From an uncultured Ruminiclostridium sp. (GTDB lineage Bacteria > Bacillota > Clostridia > Oscillospirales > Ruminococcaceae), in contig CANQIB010000003.1 in NCBI GenBank assembly GCA_947623915.1, positions 124,001 to 188,000 on the forward strand: a stretch of 64,000 bases of DNA. Direction: 5' to 3'. Position numbers and translations under genes: made by a program. Positions 57,801 to 64,000 of the stretch are shown here, in pieces (the stretch's first letter is position 1; every line of letters starts with the position of its first letter). Below the pieces are notes generated by a model that did not search any database, was not told the origin of the DNA, and worked only from the letters and a program-made list of their open reading frames with translations.

Positions 57801-57968
57801 TCATTCCGACCCTTGAATTTCTTGATAGACCTTATCTATACCGCGCTTTAGGATGCTCGTTATGCTCATTCCGGTAGCTTTGCAACATTGCTCTAACTTT
57901 TCGTATTCGCTGTCGGAAAGCCGCAAACGCGCTACACGTGTTTTGGGGTCGCTTGTCGGTCTAGGCAT
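57801..57968 (-). CDS. ribbon-helix-helix protein (55 residues), start codon inside an inverted-repeat element
   Basis: MPRPTSDPKTRVARLRLSDS, then EYEKLEQCCKATGMSITSIL: a CopG/Arc-type DNA-binding fold, a family common in Clostridia as MARPT/MGRPT-type proteins. The ATG at 57968 lies within the terminal repeat of element B, whose outer edge is the TA at 57962-57963, so the element supplies ATG CC and the host supplies T AGA. No normal ribosome site precedes it. Native sequence was probably ATG GCT AGA (MARPT). Confidence 0.65.
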   Translation of the reverse strand: MPRPTSDPKTRVARLRLSDSEYEKLEQCCKATGMSITSILKRGIDKVYQEIQGSE

Positions 57969-58234
57969 ACGGGAGTCGAACCCTAGTCGGTTTTTACGGG
58001 CATATTTCCGCCAATCCTGCGTCAACCTCGCTCGACATACGCGAGTATGCCTTCGTTCGGTTTCCTTGCCTTGACGAAAATCTGCTCCGTAAAAACGAAC
58101 CTCACGGCGAATGAATTTGAGGTGATTTTTGTTTCTTGAGGCGCAGGCAGGCTGGCGCCTGTCAAGCCGAAAGGGACGAAAAGCACCCAAAGGCATCGCC
58201 GCGGGGCGGCTTGGGTTTGGCTCCCGCATGCCTA
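57962..58234. repeat. inverted-repeat element, copy B (273 bp, MITE-like)
   Basis: Ends TAGGCATACGGGAGTCGAAC (57962) and, inverted, TAGGCATGCGGGAGCCAAAC (58234): 22-base terminal repeats with three differences, bounded by TA as in Tc1/mariner-IS630 insertions. The right 135 bases match copy A. No transposase inside. The long minus-strand frame through it fuses element sequence to the RHH gene and is not a real protein. Confidence 0.75.
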
Positions 58235-58274
58235 ACCATTTTCTTGCCGTTTATCATTTAATCACGCCCTTTGC

Positions 58275-58303
58275 TTGACATTTGGGGCAAGTCGTGATAA
58301 AAT
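58275..58303 (+). promoter_or_regulatory. plus-strand promoter of a small RNA candidate
   Basis: TTGACA (58275-58280), 17-base spacer, TAAAAT (58298-58303). Confidence 0.65.
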
Positions 58304-58309
58304 AAATAT

Positions 58310-58392
58310 GAAAGATAGGGCGGCGGCAAGTCCGCCCCATCTTTGGGATCTTTAAGCCTTTCGTTTATTCGGAAGGCTTATCTTTTTTAGCC
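58310..58392 (+). ncRNA. ~80-nt small RNA candidate overlapping the end of a convergent gene
   Basis: Starts after the promoter at 58275. Contains GGGCGG/CCGCCC hairpin (58317-58338) and ends at AAGCCTT - loop - AAGGCTT followed by ATCTTTTTT (58354-58390). Its last ~25 bases are antisense to the 3' end of the 48-residue gene. A 15-codon frame is present but unsupported. Confidence 0.45.
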
Positions 58393-58511
58393 ATTTCTTT
58401 TAATTCGCTAATAGCTTTTTGGACTTCTTCCATTGTTTTGCAATTTGCGAATTTATCGGCTATCAGATTGATTATTACTTCCATTTGCTTGTCAGTCATA
58501 ACTTCTTCCAT
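58365..58511 (-). CDS. 48-residue phage-type protein
   Basis: MEEVMTDKQMEVIINLIADK, then FANCKTMEEVQKAISELKEM and a Lys-rich tail. SD GGAGAAACGA precedes ATG 58511. A small all-helical acidic/basic protein of the sort found in phage early regions. Own promoter (58571-58599). Function unknown. Confidence 0.65.
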   Translation of the reverse strand: MEEVMTDKQMEVIINLIADKFANCKTMEEVQKAISELKEMAKKDKPSE

Positions 58512-58570
58512 TCGTTTCTCCTTTTCCGTCTTGCCCCGTTATTGTGATTGGTTTCCCTCTCACTATATAT

Positions 58571-58599
58571 ATTATAACATCTGTAGCTACAAAAGCCAA
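58571..58599 (-). promoter_or_regulatory. promoter of the 48-residue gene
   Basis: Minus strand TTGGCT (58599-58594), 17-base spacer containing the palindrome TGTAGCTACA, TATAAT (58576-58571). Confidence 0.65.
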
Positions 58600-58667
58600 T
58601 GCTTTTTTGAAATTTTTTGAAAAAATTTTCAATTTTTTTGAGCGATTAAAGCTCCGTGCATTCGATT

Positions 58668-58823
58668 GCAAAACGAAACCGCCTTGATTTTTCAAAGCGG
58701 TTTCTGCGATATTATGGTCATTTGGCGGGCGTCGCCTCTCCCGCATCTCTCGGATTTCTCCTGTCATACCATCGGCGTGTGGTTGCAACGAAATTTACCA
58801 CCTCAAATGACCTTAATTATCTT
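58668..58823 (-). ncRNA. duplicated structured RNA, copy 2
   Basis: Promoter TTTACA (58858-58853), 17-base spacer, TATAAT (58835-58830). Closing helix GGUCAUUUG/CAAAUGACC is perfect; inside are GUGGU/ACCAC, GGA-GAAA-UCC and GCGGG/CCCGC; terminator GAAACCGC/GCGGTTTC then TTTTG. Compared with copy 1, A-U has become U-A in one helix and A-U has become G-C in another. Confidence 0.65.
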
Positions 58824-58841
58824 ACTCATATTATATCACAT

Positions 58842-59345
58842 CTATTCCGATTTGTAAAGGATTTTTCTGTTTTTTATATAATTATTCCAACGTGTTTCGC
58901 TGATTCTCCACGCAGAAATAATAGAATTTCTGAACTCGTTATCATCGGTAGATGTGTGTAATCGTAAAACTAACTGAAAACGTATATCGTTAGCTTTAAC
59001 AGACTTCAAAACAAGACCTGTACCATAATAATCTTTATCTTGAAGAATATAATCAGGTGCTTTGATAGCTTCTTCAAAAAAAGGTTCAATCGTTTCATAA
59101 TCACCCGGATGGCGTTCTTTGATATGTCTAATTTGCGTATCGGTAATAACGACTTCATCAGTCGTTATATCCGGTGTTACACAAGAATAAAGATTTATGT
59201 CGAGTTTCCCTATTATTTTCACTTCTGATGTCGCTTTCGTGTCTTTTTCCTTTATTATACCACTTCCCGCCGAATTGTCAACCCTATACACCGGCTTTCC
59301 GTCCTCGGTCTCGACAAGGCGGTTTTGCGGGTATACGGGTGCATT
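58842..59345 (-). pseudogene. truncated minor-head (MuF-type) tail with PBECR nuclease-like domain
   Basis: The open frame from 59345 reads VYPQNRLVETEDGKPVYRVD, a typical minor-head C-terminal segment, then a linker and a ~110-residue domain: ITDTQIRHIKERHPGDY, FFEEAIKAPDYILQ, RLHTSTDDNEFRNSIISAW, RKILYKSE. This matches phage BECR-type (PBECR) nuclease tips. Upstream of 59345 a stop and non-phage sequence follow, so the head part is gone. If GTG 59291 is used, a 149-residue free toxin could still be made. No immunity gene follows; copy 2 of the structured RNA lies directly behind. Confidence 0.6.
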
Positions 59346-59449
59346 TCAAAGCGGCGGGGGATATTCCCCTTTTGAAAGATGATTGCGCCCATCCCCACTT
59401 AAACTTTTGAAAAAATTTAATAATTCGTAAGAAAATTTATATAAAACTA

Positions 59450-59478
59450 TTGACAAGTTAATAAAAACGTGCTACAAT
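59450..59478 (+). promoter_or_regulatory. promoter of the RHH-clpB unit
   Basis: TTGACA (59450-59455), 17-base spacer, TACAAT (59473-59478). No CIRCE or CtsR-type repeat was seen near it. Confidence 0.75.
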
Positions 59479-59509
59479 AAACTCACAGAAAGTAAAAGGA
59501 GCGGTAAAA

Positions 59510-60166
59510 ATGAGCAAAAGTGTATACAGTCTTGTACTTAGCGATGATATAGTAAGGGCGGTGGACGCGCTGGCTTACAAAATGAACACCAGCCGTTCGG
59601 GGCTGATTGACAGGATATTGGCGGAGCGGCTATCGGTCCAGACTCCCGAAGTACGCATGAGGAACATAATGGAGAGCATAAGCCGCTTTTTTGACGAGGA
59701 TATTTTCCGACTGCAATCGGCGAGCGACGGAGGTATGCTGATAAAAAGCCCGTTAAGCTACAAATACAAGCCGACCATACGCTATGCGGTGGACGTTTTT
59801 GCGCGGGGCGACGAGTTTGGCAGACTTAGGGTCAGCTTCCGCACACAAAATTCCATGCTCACAATGCTGATGGAACGCTTTTGGAGAATATTCGTAAAAA
59901 CCGAAACAAAGTACCTTGCGGGGATATTCGACACGGAATATGAGCTTAGCGCGGAACGCTTTTCCCGCTCGCTCCATTCTCCTGTCAAGGCTGACGGAAA
60001 GGAAGCCGGCGCGGAGGAGACCGCGCAGGCGATAGCCGACTATGTCAGCTTTCTGGACAGACAGATAAAGACTTATTTTGAAAACACCGACAACGAGGAA
60101 CGCGCCGCCGTACTTCTCGACGGCGCATACAACGACCGCATACGAACGGCGGATATATTGCTGTAA
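59510..60166 (+). CDS. RHH-domain protein upstream of clpB
   Basis: 218 residues. The first ~45 residues (SVYSLVLSDDIVRAVDALAY, KMNTSRSGLIDRILAERL) form a ribbon-helix-helix DNA-binding unit. The rest (about 60-218) is a conserved-looking globular part with PTIRYAVDVFARG and a C-terminal helix. SD AAAGGAGCGG. It starts the transcript that includes clpB 38 bases later, so it may regulate this stress operon; that is inference. Confidence 0.65.
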   Translation: MSKSVYSLVLSDDIVRAVDALAYKMNTSRSGLIDRILAERLSVQTPEVRMRNIMESISRFFDEDIFRLQSASDGGMLIKSPLSYKYKPTIRYAVDVFARGDEFGRLRVSFRTQNSMLTMLMERFWRIFVKTETKYLAGIFDTEYELSAERFSRSLHSPVKADGKEAGAEETAQAIADYVSFLDRQIKTYFENTDNEERAAVLLDGAYNDRIRTADILL

Positions 60167-60204
60167 AGCCAAAGCACACAAACGAAAGAAAGGAATGATG
60201 TCTT

Positions 60205-62802
60205 ATGTTAAGCACAAACAAACTCACTCAAAAATCCATCGAAGCGGTGGAAAGGGCACAGAACCTTGCGGTAGAGTATCAAAACATGAACATCGACCAG
60301 CAGCATTTGCTATACGCGCTGTTGGACGATGACGACGGGCTGATACCGCAGCTTATGAAAAAGCTGGAGATAGCGCCTGAACGCATGAAAGCCTCCGCTC
60401 AGCAGGGCGTTGCCGCTCTGTCAAAGGTCACAGGATCGGGACGCGAGCCGGACAAGGTGTACATCTCGCCGGAGCTTGACAAGTCGCTGACCGCCGCCGA
60501 GCAAAAAGCAGCACAGATGGGCGACGAGTACATCTCGGTAGAACATCTGTTCATAGGTCTGCTGCAAAAACCTAACTCCGCCGTAAGCGTATTATTCAAG
60601 GAATACGGCGTAAACGAAAACGAATTTTTAAAAGTCCTTGAACAGGTGCGCGGAAATGTCAGAGTCACGGGGCAAAATCCCGAAGAGACCTACGACGTAC
60701 TCAAAAAATACGGTCAGGAGCTGACCGAGCTTGCGCGGCAAAACAAGCTGGATCCCGTCATAGGCAGGGACAGCGAAATAAGGAACGTTATCCGCATACT
60801 TTCCCGCAAGACCAAAAACAACCCCGTACTTATCGGCGAGCCGGGCGTGGGCAAAACCGCGATAGCCGAGGGGTTAGCGCAAAGGATAGTGCGCGGCGAC
60901 GTGCCGGAAAATCTGAAAAACCGCCGTGTATTCTCATTGGATATGGGCGCGCTGGTAGCCGGAGCAAAGTACCGCGGCGAGTTTGAGGAAAGGTTGAAAG
61001 CGGTATTGCAGGCGATAAAAAGATCCGACGGCGAGATAATACTGTTTATCGACGAGCTGCACACGATAGTCGGCGCGGGCAAGACCGACGGCGCGATGGA
61101 CGCGGGAAATCTGCTGAAGCCGCTGCTTGCAAGGGGCGAACTTCATTGTATAGGCGCGACCACGCTGAACGAATACCGTCTGTATATCGAAAAGGACGCC
61201 GCGCTGGAGCGTCGTTTCCAGCCGGTCACGGTGGACGAACCCACGGTGGAGGACACCATTTCCATACTGAGAGGGCTGAAAGAGCGGTACGAAGTATTCC
61301 ACGGAGTTAAGATACACGACGCGGCGCTTATAGCGGCGGCGGTGCTGTCCGACCGTTACATCTCCGACCGTTTCCTCCCCGACAAGGCGATAGACCTTGT
61401 GGACGAGGCGTGCGCGCTTATCAAGACCGAGATGGAGTCAATGCCGTCGGAGCTGGACGATATACGCCGCAAGATAATGCAGCATGAGATAGAGGAAGCC
61501 GCGCTCAAAAAGGAGAACGACCGTGTTTCCACGGAACATCTTGCGCAGGTGCAAAAGGAACTCAGCGAGATGCGGACGCATTTCGACGAGATGAAAGCAA
61601 AGTGGGAAAACGAAAAGTCCGCTATCTCCAAGGTGCAAAAGCTGCGCGAGGAGATAGAGCAGACCAACGCGCTGATAACCAAAGCCGAGGACAGCTACGA
61701 CCTCAACAAGGCGGCGGAGCTGAAATACGGCAAGCTGCCGCAGCTTCAAAAGCAACTTGAGGAGGAGGAACGCGCCGCTGAAAATTCACGGTCGTCCTCG
61801 CTGCTGCGCGATAAGGTGACGGAGGAAGAAATAGCGCGTATCATCTGCCGTTGGACCGGCATACCTGTCGCAAAGCTGATGGAGGGAGAACGCGAAAAGC
61901 TGCTCGGCATGGAAGAGCTGCTGCACAAGCGCGTTATCGGGCAGGACGAAGCGGTCGAAAAGGTCAGCGAAGCGATACTTCGCTCCCGCGCGGGTATAGC
62001 CAACCCCGACCGTCCGATAGGTTCTTTCCTCTTTCTCGGTCCGACCGGCGTCGGAAAGACGGAGCTTGCCAAGGCGCTCGCTCAGGCGTTGTTCGACGAC
62101 GAAAGAAACATGGTGCGCATAGATATGTCCGAATATATGGAGAAATTCAGCGTCAGCCGCCTTATAGGAGCGCCTCCCGGATATGTAGGATACGACCAGG
62201 GCGGACAGCTTACCGAGGCGGTAAGGAGAAAGCCCTATTCGGTCATACTGCTGGACGAAGTTGAAAAGGCACACCCCGACGTGTTCAATATCCTGCTCCA
62301 AGTGTTGGACGACGGAAGAATAACCGACTCGCAGGGCCGCACGGTGGACTTCAAGAACACCATAATAATCATGACCTCCAACCTCGGCTCGCCCTATATC
62401 CTTGACGGTATAAACGAGGACGGCGAAATATCCGACGCGGCGCGCAAGCAGGTAGACGAGCTGCTGAAAACGCAGTTCCGCCCGGAATTTCTCAACCGTC
62501 TTGACGAGATAGTATTCTATAAACCTCTACAAAAGAAAGAGATATTCCGTATCGTGGACCTTATGCTTGAGGAGCTGAAAGCACGACTGGCGGATAAGGA
62601 GATAACCCTTACCGTGACGGACGCGGCGAAAGAGTACGCGGTAGAGGGCGGATTTGACCCGAATTACGGCGCACGGCCGCTCAAAAGGTTCTTACAGCGT
62701 AAGATGGAAACGCTCATCGCCCGCAAGCTGATAGCGGACGACATACCCGAGGGCAGCACGCTCACCGTCGATTACGACGGCAAGGAGCTTACGGTAAGGT
62801 AA
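60205..62802 (+). CDS. clpB: ATP-dependent chaperone ClpB
   Basis: 865 residues, standard. Clp N-domain repeats (about 1-145); NBD1 Walker [10 protein letters not shown] (about 211-219) and Walker [15 protein letters not shown]; coiled-coil middle domain (about 410-525); NBD2 Walker [10 protein letters not shown], Walker [14 protein letters not shown]. Absence of an IGF/IGL ClpP loop and presence of the full M-domain mark it as ClpB, the disaggregase working with DnaK, rather than ClpA/C. Confidence 0.95.
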   Translation: MLSTNKLTQKSIEAVERAQNLAVEYQNMNIDQQHLLYALLDDDDGLIPQLMKKLEIAPERMKASAQQGVAALSKVTGSGREPDKVYISPELDKSLTAAEQKAAQMGDEYISVEHLFIGLLQKPNSAVSVLFKEYGVNENEFLKVLEQVRGNVRVTGQNPEETYDVLKKYGQELTELARQNKLDPVIGRDSEIRNVIRILSRKTKNNPVLIGEPGVGKTAIAEGLAQRIVRGDVPENLKNRRVFSLDMGALVAGAKYRGEFEERLKAVLQAIKRSDGEIILFIDELHTIVGAGKTDGAMDAGNLLKPLLARGELHCIGATTLNEYRLYIEKDAALERRFQPVTVDEPTVEDTISILRGLKERYEVFHGVKIHDAALIAAAVLSDRYISDRFLPDKAIDLVDEACALIKTEMESMPSELDDIRRKIMQHEIEEAALKKENDRVSTEHLAQVQKELSEMRTHFDEMKAKWENEKSAISKVQKLREEIEQTNALITKAEDSYDLNKAAELKYGKLPQLQKQLEEEERAAENSRSSSLLRDKVTEEEIARIICRWTGIPVAKLMEGEREKLLGMEELLHKRVIGQDEAVEKVSEAILRSRAGIANPDRPIGSFLFLGPTGVGKTELAKALAQALFDDERNMVRIDMSEYMEKFSVSRLIGAPPGYVGYDQGGQLTEAVRRKPYSVILLDEVEKAHPDVFNILLQVLDDGRITDSQGRTVDFKNTIIIMTSNLGSPYILDGINEDGEISDAARKQVDELLKTQFRPEFLNRLDEIVFYKPLQKKEIFRIVDLMLEELKARLADKEITLTVTDAAKEYAVEGGFDPNYGARPLKRFLQRKMETLIARKLIADDIPEGSTLTVDYDGKELTVR

Positions 62803-62807
62803 AATAA

Positions 62808-62842
62808 CGGCGCGGCACGAATGTGCCGCGCTGTTATTTTTA
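62808..62842 (+). terminator. terminator of clpB
   Basis: GCGCGGCACGAATGTGCCGCGC dyad followed by TGTTATTTTT. Confidence 0.75.
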
Positions 62843-62962
62843 CAGTCTGACGTTCCGACTTTAAAAAGAGATATGATAAGCAGGTATAATTAAACTTCCT
62901 TGGGAAATACTAGTATCACACCGATCGCGAGCGATCGTTATAATTGCAAAAAGGAGGTTGCC

Positions 62963-63136
62963 ATGACAGGTAAAGAATTGCTCTATATCGAGGACGCGCT
63001 GGGACATGAACAGTATTTCCAGACAAAGTGTCAGCAGACCGTTTCGCAGCTAGGCGACGCGGAGCTGAAAATGTGCGTACAGCAGCTTCAGCAAAAGCAC
63101 AAAGAGATATTCCAAAAATTTTACGGACTGCTGTGA
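62963..63136 (+). CDS. small CotF-related protein (57 residues)
   Basis: ATG 62963 with AAAGGAGG seven bases upstream. MTGKELLYIEDALGHEQYFQ, then QLGDAELKMCVQQLQQKHKE: a short helical hairpin as in Clostridia spore-coat associated CotF-like proteins, which usually occur as a short and a longer partner. The longer partner follows 23 bases later. Confidence 0.65.
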   Translation: MTGKELLYIEDALGHEQYFQTKCQQTVSQLGDAELKMCVQQLQQKHKEIFQKFYGLL

Positions 63137-63159
63137 TTCGGGTAACAAGGAGGTAAACT

Positions 63160-63405
63160 ATGGACGACAAAAATCTTATGGAGGAGCTTTTGCTTTTGGA
63201 AAAAGGGGTATGTGACCTTTTCATGCACGGCACGATAGAATCCTCCACCAACAACGTACACCAAGCGTTCGGCAGCGCGCTGAACGATGCGCTGTGTATG
63301 CAGGACAGCATATACGGTAAGATGTCACAAAAAGGCTGGTACAAAACAGAACCCGCCGAGCAGACCAAGGTGGATACGCTGAAAGCAAAATTCGCCGCAC
63401 AGTAA
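63160..63405 (+). CDS. spore coat protein, CotF family (81 residues)
   Basis: MDDKNLMEELLLLEKGVCDL, then FMHGTIESSTNNVHQAFGSA and MQDSIYGKMSQKGWY, which is the CotF core. SD AAGGAGG. Indicates a spore-forming lineage. Operon with the 57-residue gene. Confidence 0.8.
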   Translation: MDDKNLMEELLLLEKGVCDLFMHGTIESSTNNVHQAFGSALNDALCMQDSIYGKMSQKGWYKTEPAEQTKVDTLKAKFAAQ

Positions 63406-63412
63406 AAAAGCA

Positions 63413-63443
63413 TAGGCATTCGGGTTAGACTCCCGTATGCCTA
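63413..63443. repeat. inverted-repeat element, copy C (ends only)
   Basis: TAGGCATTCGGG - 7 bases - CCCGTATGCCTA: the two terminal repeats of the element family directly joined, with no interior. Confidence 0.6.
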
Positions 63444-63449
63444 ACATAC

Positions 63450-63485
63450 AAAAACAGGACCTGATACACTTCAGGTCCTGTTTTT
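63450..63485. terminator. bidirectional terminator between cotF-like gene and larE
   Basis: AAAAACAGGACCTGA - TACACT - TCAGGTCCTGTTTTT, with A-run and T-run on both sides. Confidence 0.85.
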
Positions 63486-63493
63486 ATATATCC

Positions 63494-64000
63494 TTATTTA
63501 TTCATATTGCCTGTTTTATATCCTCCGAGATCCAGCGCTGTATAAATAAACCCCAGCTTTTGCAGTCGGTCGTTTATCTCAGAGGCGTGCGCCGCCGCAA
63601 AGGGTATATCCTCGCTCGGCACTTCTATTCGGGCTATGCCGCCGTGTACCCTTACCCTAAGCTGACGAAAGCCCAAATCAAACAGCACCTGCTCCGCCTG
63701 CTCCACCATGCCGAGCCTTTCGACGGTGATACGCTCGCCGTAGGCAAAGCGCGACGCAAGACAGGCAAAGGACGGCTTGTCCCAAAAGGGCAGCCCCGCT
63801 TTTTCAGACAACGCCCGTATTTCCGATTTGGACAACCCCGCGTCCCTGAGCGGGCTTTTTATATCAAGCTGTGCTACCGCCGCCATGCCGGGACGGTAGT
63901 CGTTCATATCGTCGGTGTTCGTCCCCTCCGCGACATATTCAAAACCGTTTTCCTTTGCCGCGGCTTTTATTTTGGTAAACAGCGCGCGCTTGCAGATATA
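63494..64000 (-). CDS. larE: LarE-type ATP-dependent sacrificial sulfur transferase (C-terminal part)
   Basis: About 168 residues visible; the start is beyond the window. LarE makes the pincer nickel cofactor by adding its own sulfur to the precursor. Visible motifs: EGTNTDDMNDYRPG (substrate loop after the PP-loop domain), SPLRDAGLSKSEIRAL, PFWDKPSFACLASRF with the sacrificial-type Cys, and the C-terminal LRVRVHGGIARIEV. Usually found with larB/larC, not seen here. Confidence 0.85.
   Translation of the reverse strand, partial: YICKRALFTKIKAAAKENGFEYVAEGTNTDDMNDYRPGMAAVAQLDIKSPLRDAGLSKSEIRALSEKAGLPFWDKPSFACLASRFAYGERITVERLGMVEQAEQVLFDLGFRQLRVRVHGGIARIEVPSEDIPFAAAHASEINDRLQKLGFIYTALDLGGYKTGNMNK

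Larger units (their letters stand above)
47290..59345. mobile_element. degenerate prophage carrying toxin/immunity-like cassettes
   Basis: Minus-strand remnant: HNH nuclease, candidate small terminase, portal, DUF2513 protein, prohead-protease remnant, large terminase, gp10-like gene, interleaved with small toxin-like and immunity-like genes. No integrase, major capsid, tail, lysis or repressor gene is recognisable. Edges are inferred from where phage-like frames stop: the ATPase junction near 47290 and the truncated minor-head tail near 59345. Confidence 0.75.

Noticed and set aside
57801-58229. 142-residue frame MREPNPSRP... and its counterpart at 13251-13318 as a conserved protein
   Set aside because: The similarity is due to the repeated DNA element; the only protein-like part is the 55-residue RHH C-terminus.
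58492-58788. Small peptide frame inside structured RNA copy 2
   Set aside because: Not conserved in copy 1, which has frame-breaking changes, while the RNA pairing is conserved.

Overview
The window looks like a chromosomal segment of a fibre-degrading, spore-forming gut or rumen Clostridia (Oscillospirales / Ruminococcus-like Firmicute). Grounds for this: sigma-A promoters of Gram-positive type, strong AGGAGG ribosome sites, heavy use of ATA isoleucine codons in the core genes, MurT (lipid II amidation, Gram-positive), CotF-type spore coat proteins, an Mbl/MreB protein, and three plant-polysaccharide glycosidases (GH9, GH3, GH2). Species cannot be fixed from sequence reading alone.

Layout. 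0-8 kb: start of murT (minus), a GH9 / dCMP deaminase / metallophosphoesterase operon, then a three-gene FtsX-type ABC transporter with its own promoter and operator-like palindrome. 7.8-10.6 kb: two secreted, C-terminally anchored surface proteins with matching promoters and near-identical 3' hairpins; the second has a long structured leader with an intrinsic terminator. 10.7-13.1 kb: tRNA-Thr, tRNA-Tyr and a GH3 glycosidase. 13.1-28.2 kb: an inverted-repeat element abutting a cut DUF1349 gene, mbl, cca, then the minus-strand core block rpoB-rpoC-rpsL-rpsG-fusA-tuf. 28.4-44.8 kb: a large DUF6270 protein, a zinc-uptake operon (zur-znuA-znuC-znuB) under a palindromic operator, a 1,119-residue GH2, a five-gene minus-strand operon (two M42 peptidases, GNAT, methionine gamma-lyase-like protein, YicC), pgsA and cysK.

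45-59.3 kb is accessory DNA. It opens with a COG3044-type ATPase behind a leader peptide and two terminators (attenuator architecture, host-unlike codon use). Next comes a degenerate prophage: HNH nuclease, candidate small terminase, portal, DUF2513 protein, a prohead-protease remnant, large terminase and a gp10-like gene split by an IS110-family element. The IS110 carries a candidate bridge RNA, and its empty target site can be rebuilt to the base. No capsid, tail, lysis or integrase genes remain. Almost every surviving phage gene is followed by a small toxin-like gene plus a short immunity-like gene. Three of the toxin-like proteins share one ~75-residue N-terminal module joined to unrelated C-termini; a fourth cargo domain is fused to the portal itself, and a fifth (PBECR nuclease-like) is a truncated tail at the right edge. 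A ~160-nt RNA gene with its own promoter and terminator occurs twice (49.3 and 58.7 kb) and shows compensatory base-pair changes. A recurring hairpin lies upstream of four of the phage genes.

59.4-64 kb returns to host genes: an RHH-domain protein, clpB, two CotF-like proteins, and the 3' part of larE. An inverted-repeat element family (copies at 13.1, 58.0 and 63.4 kb) links the accessory and core regions.
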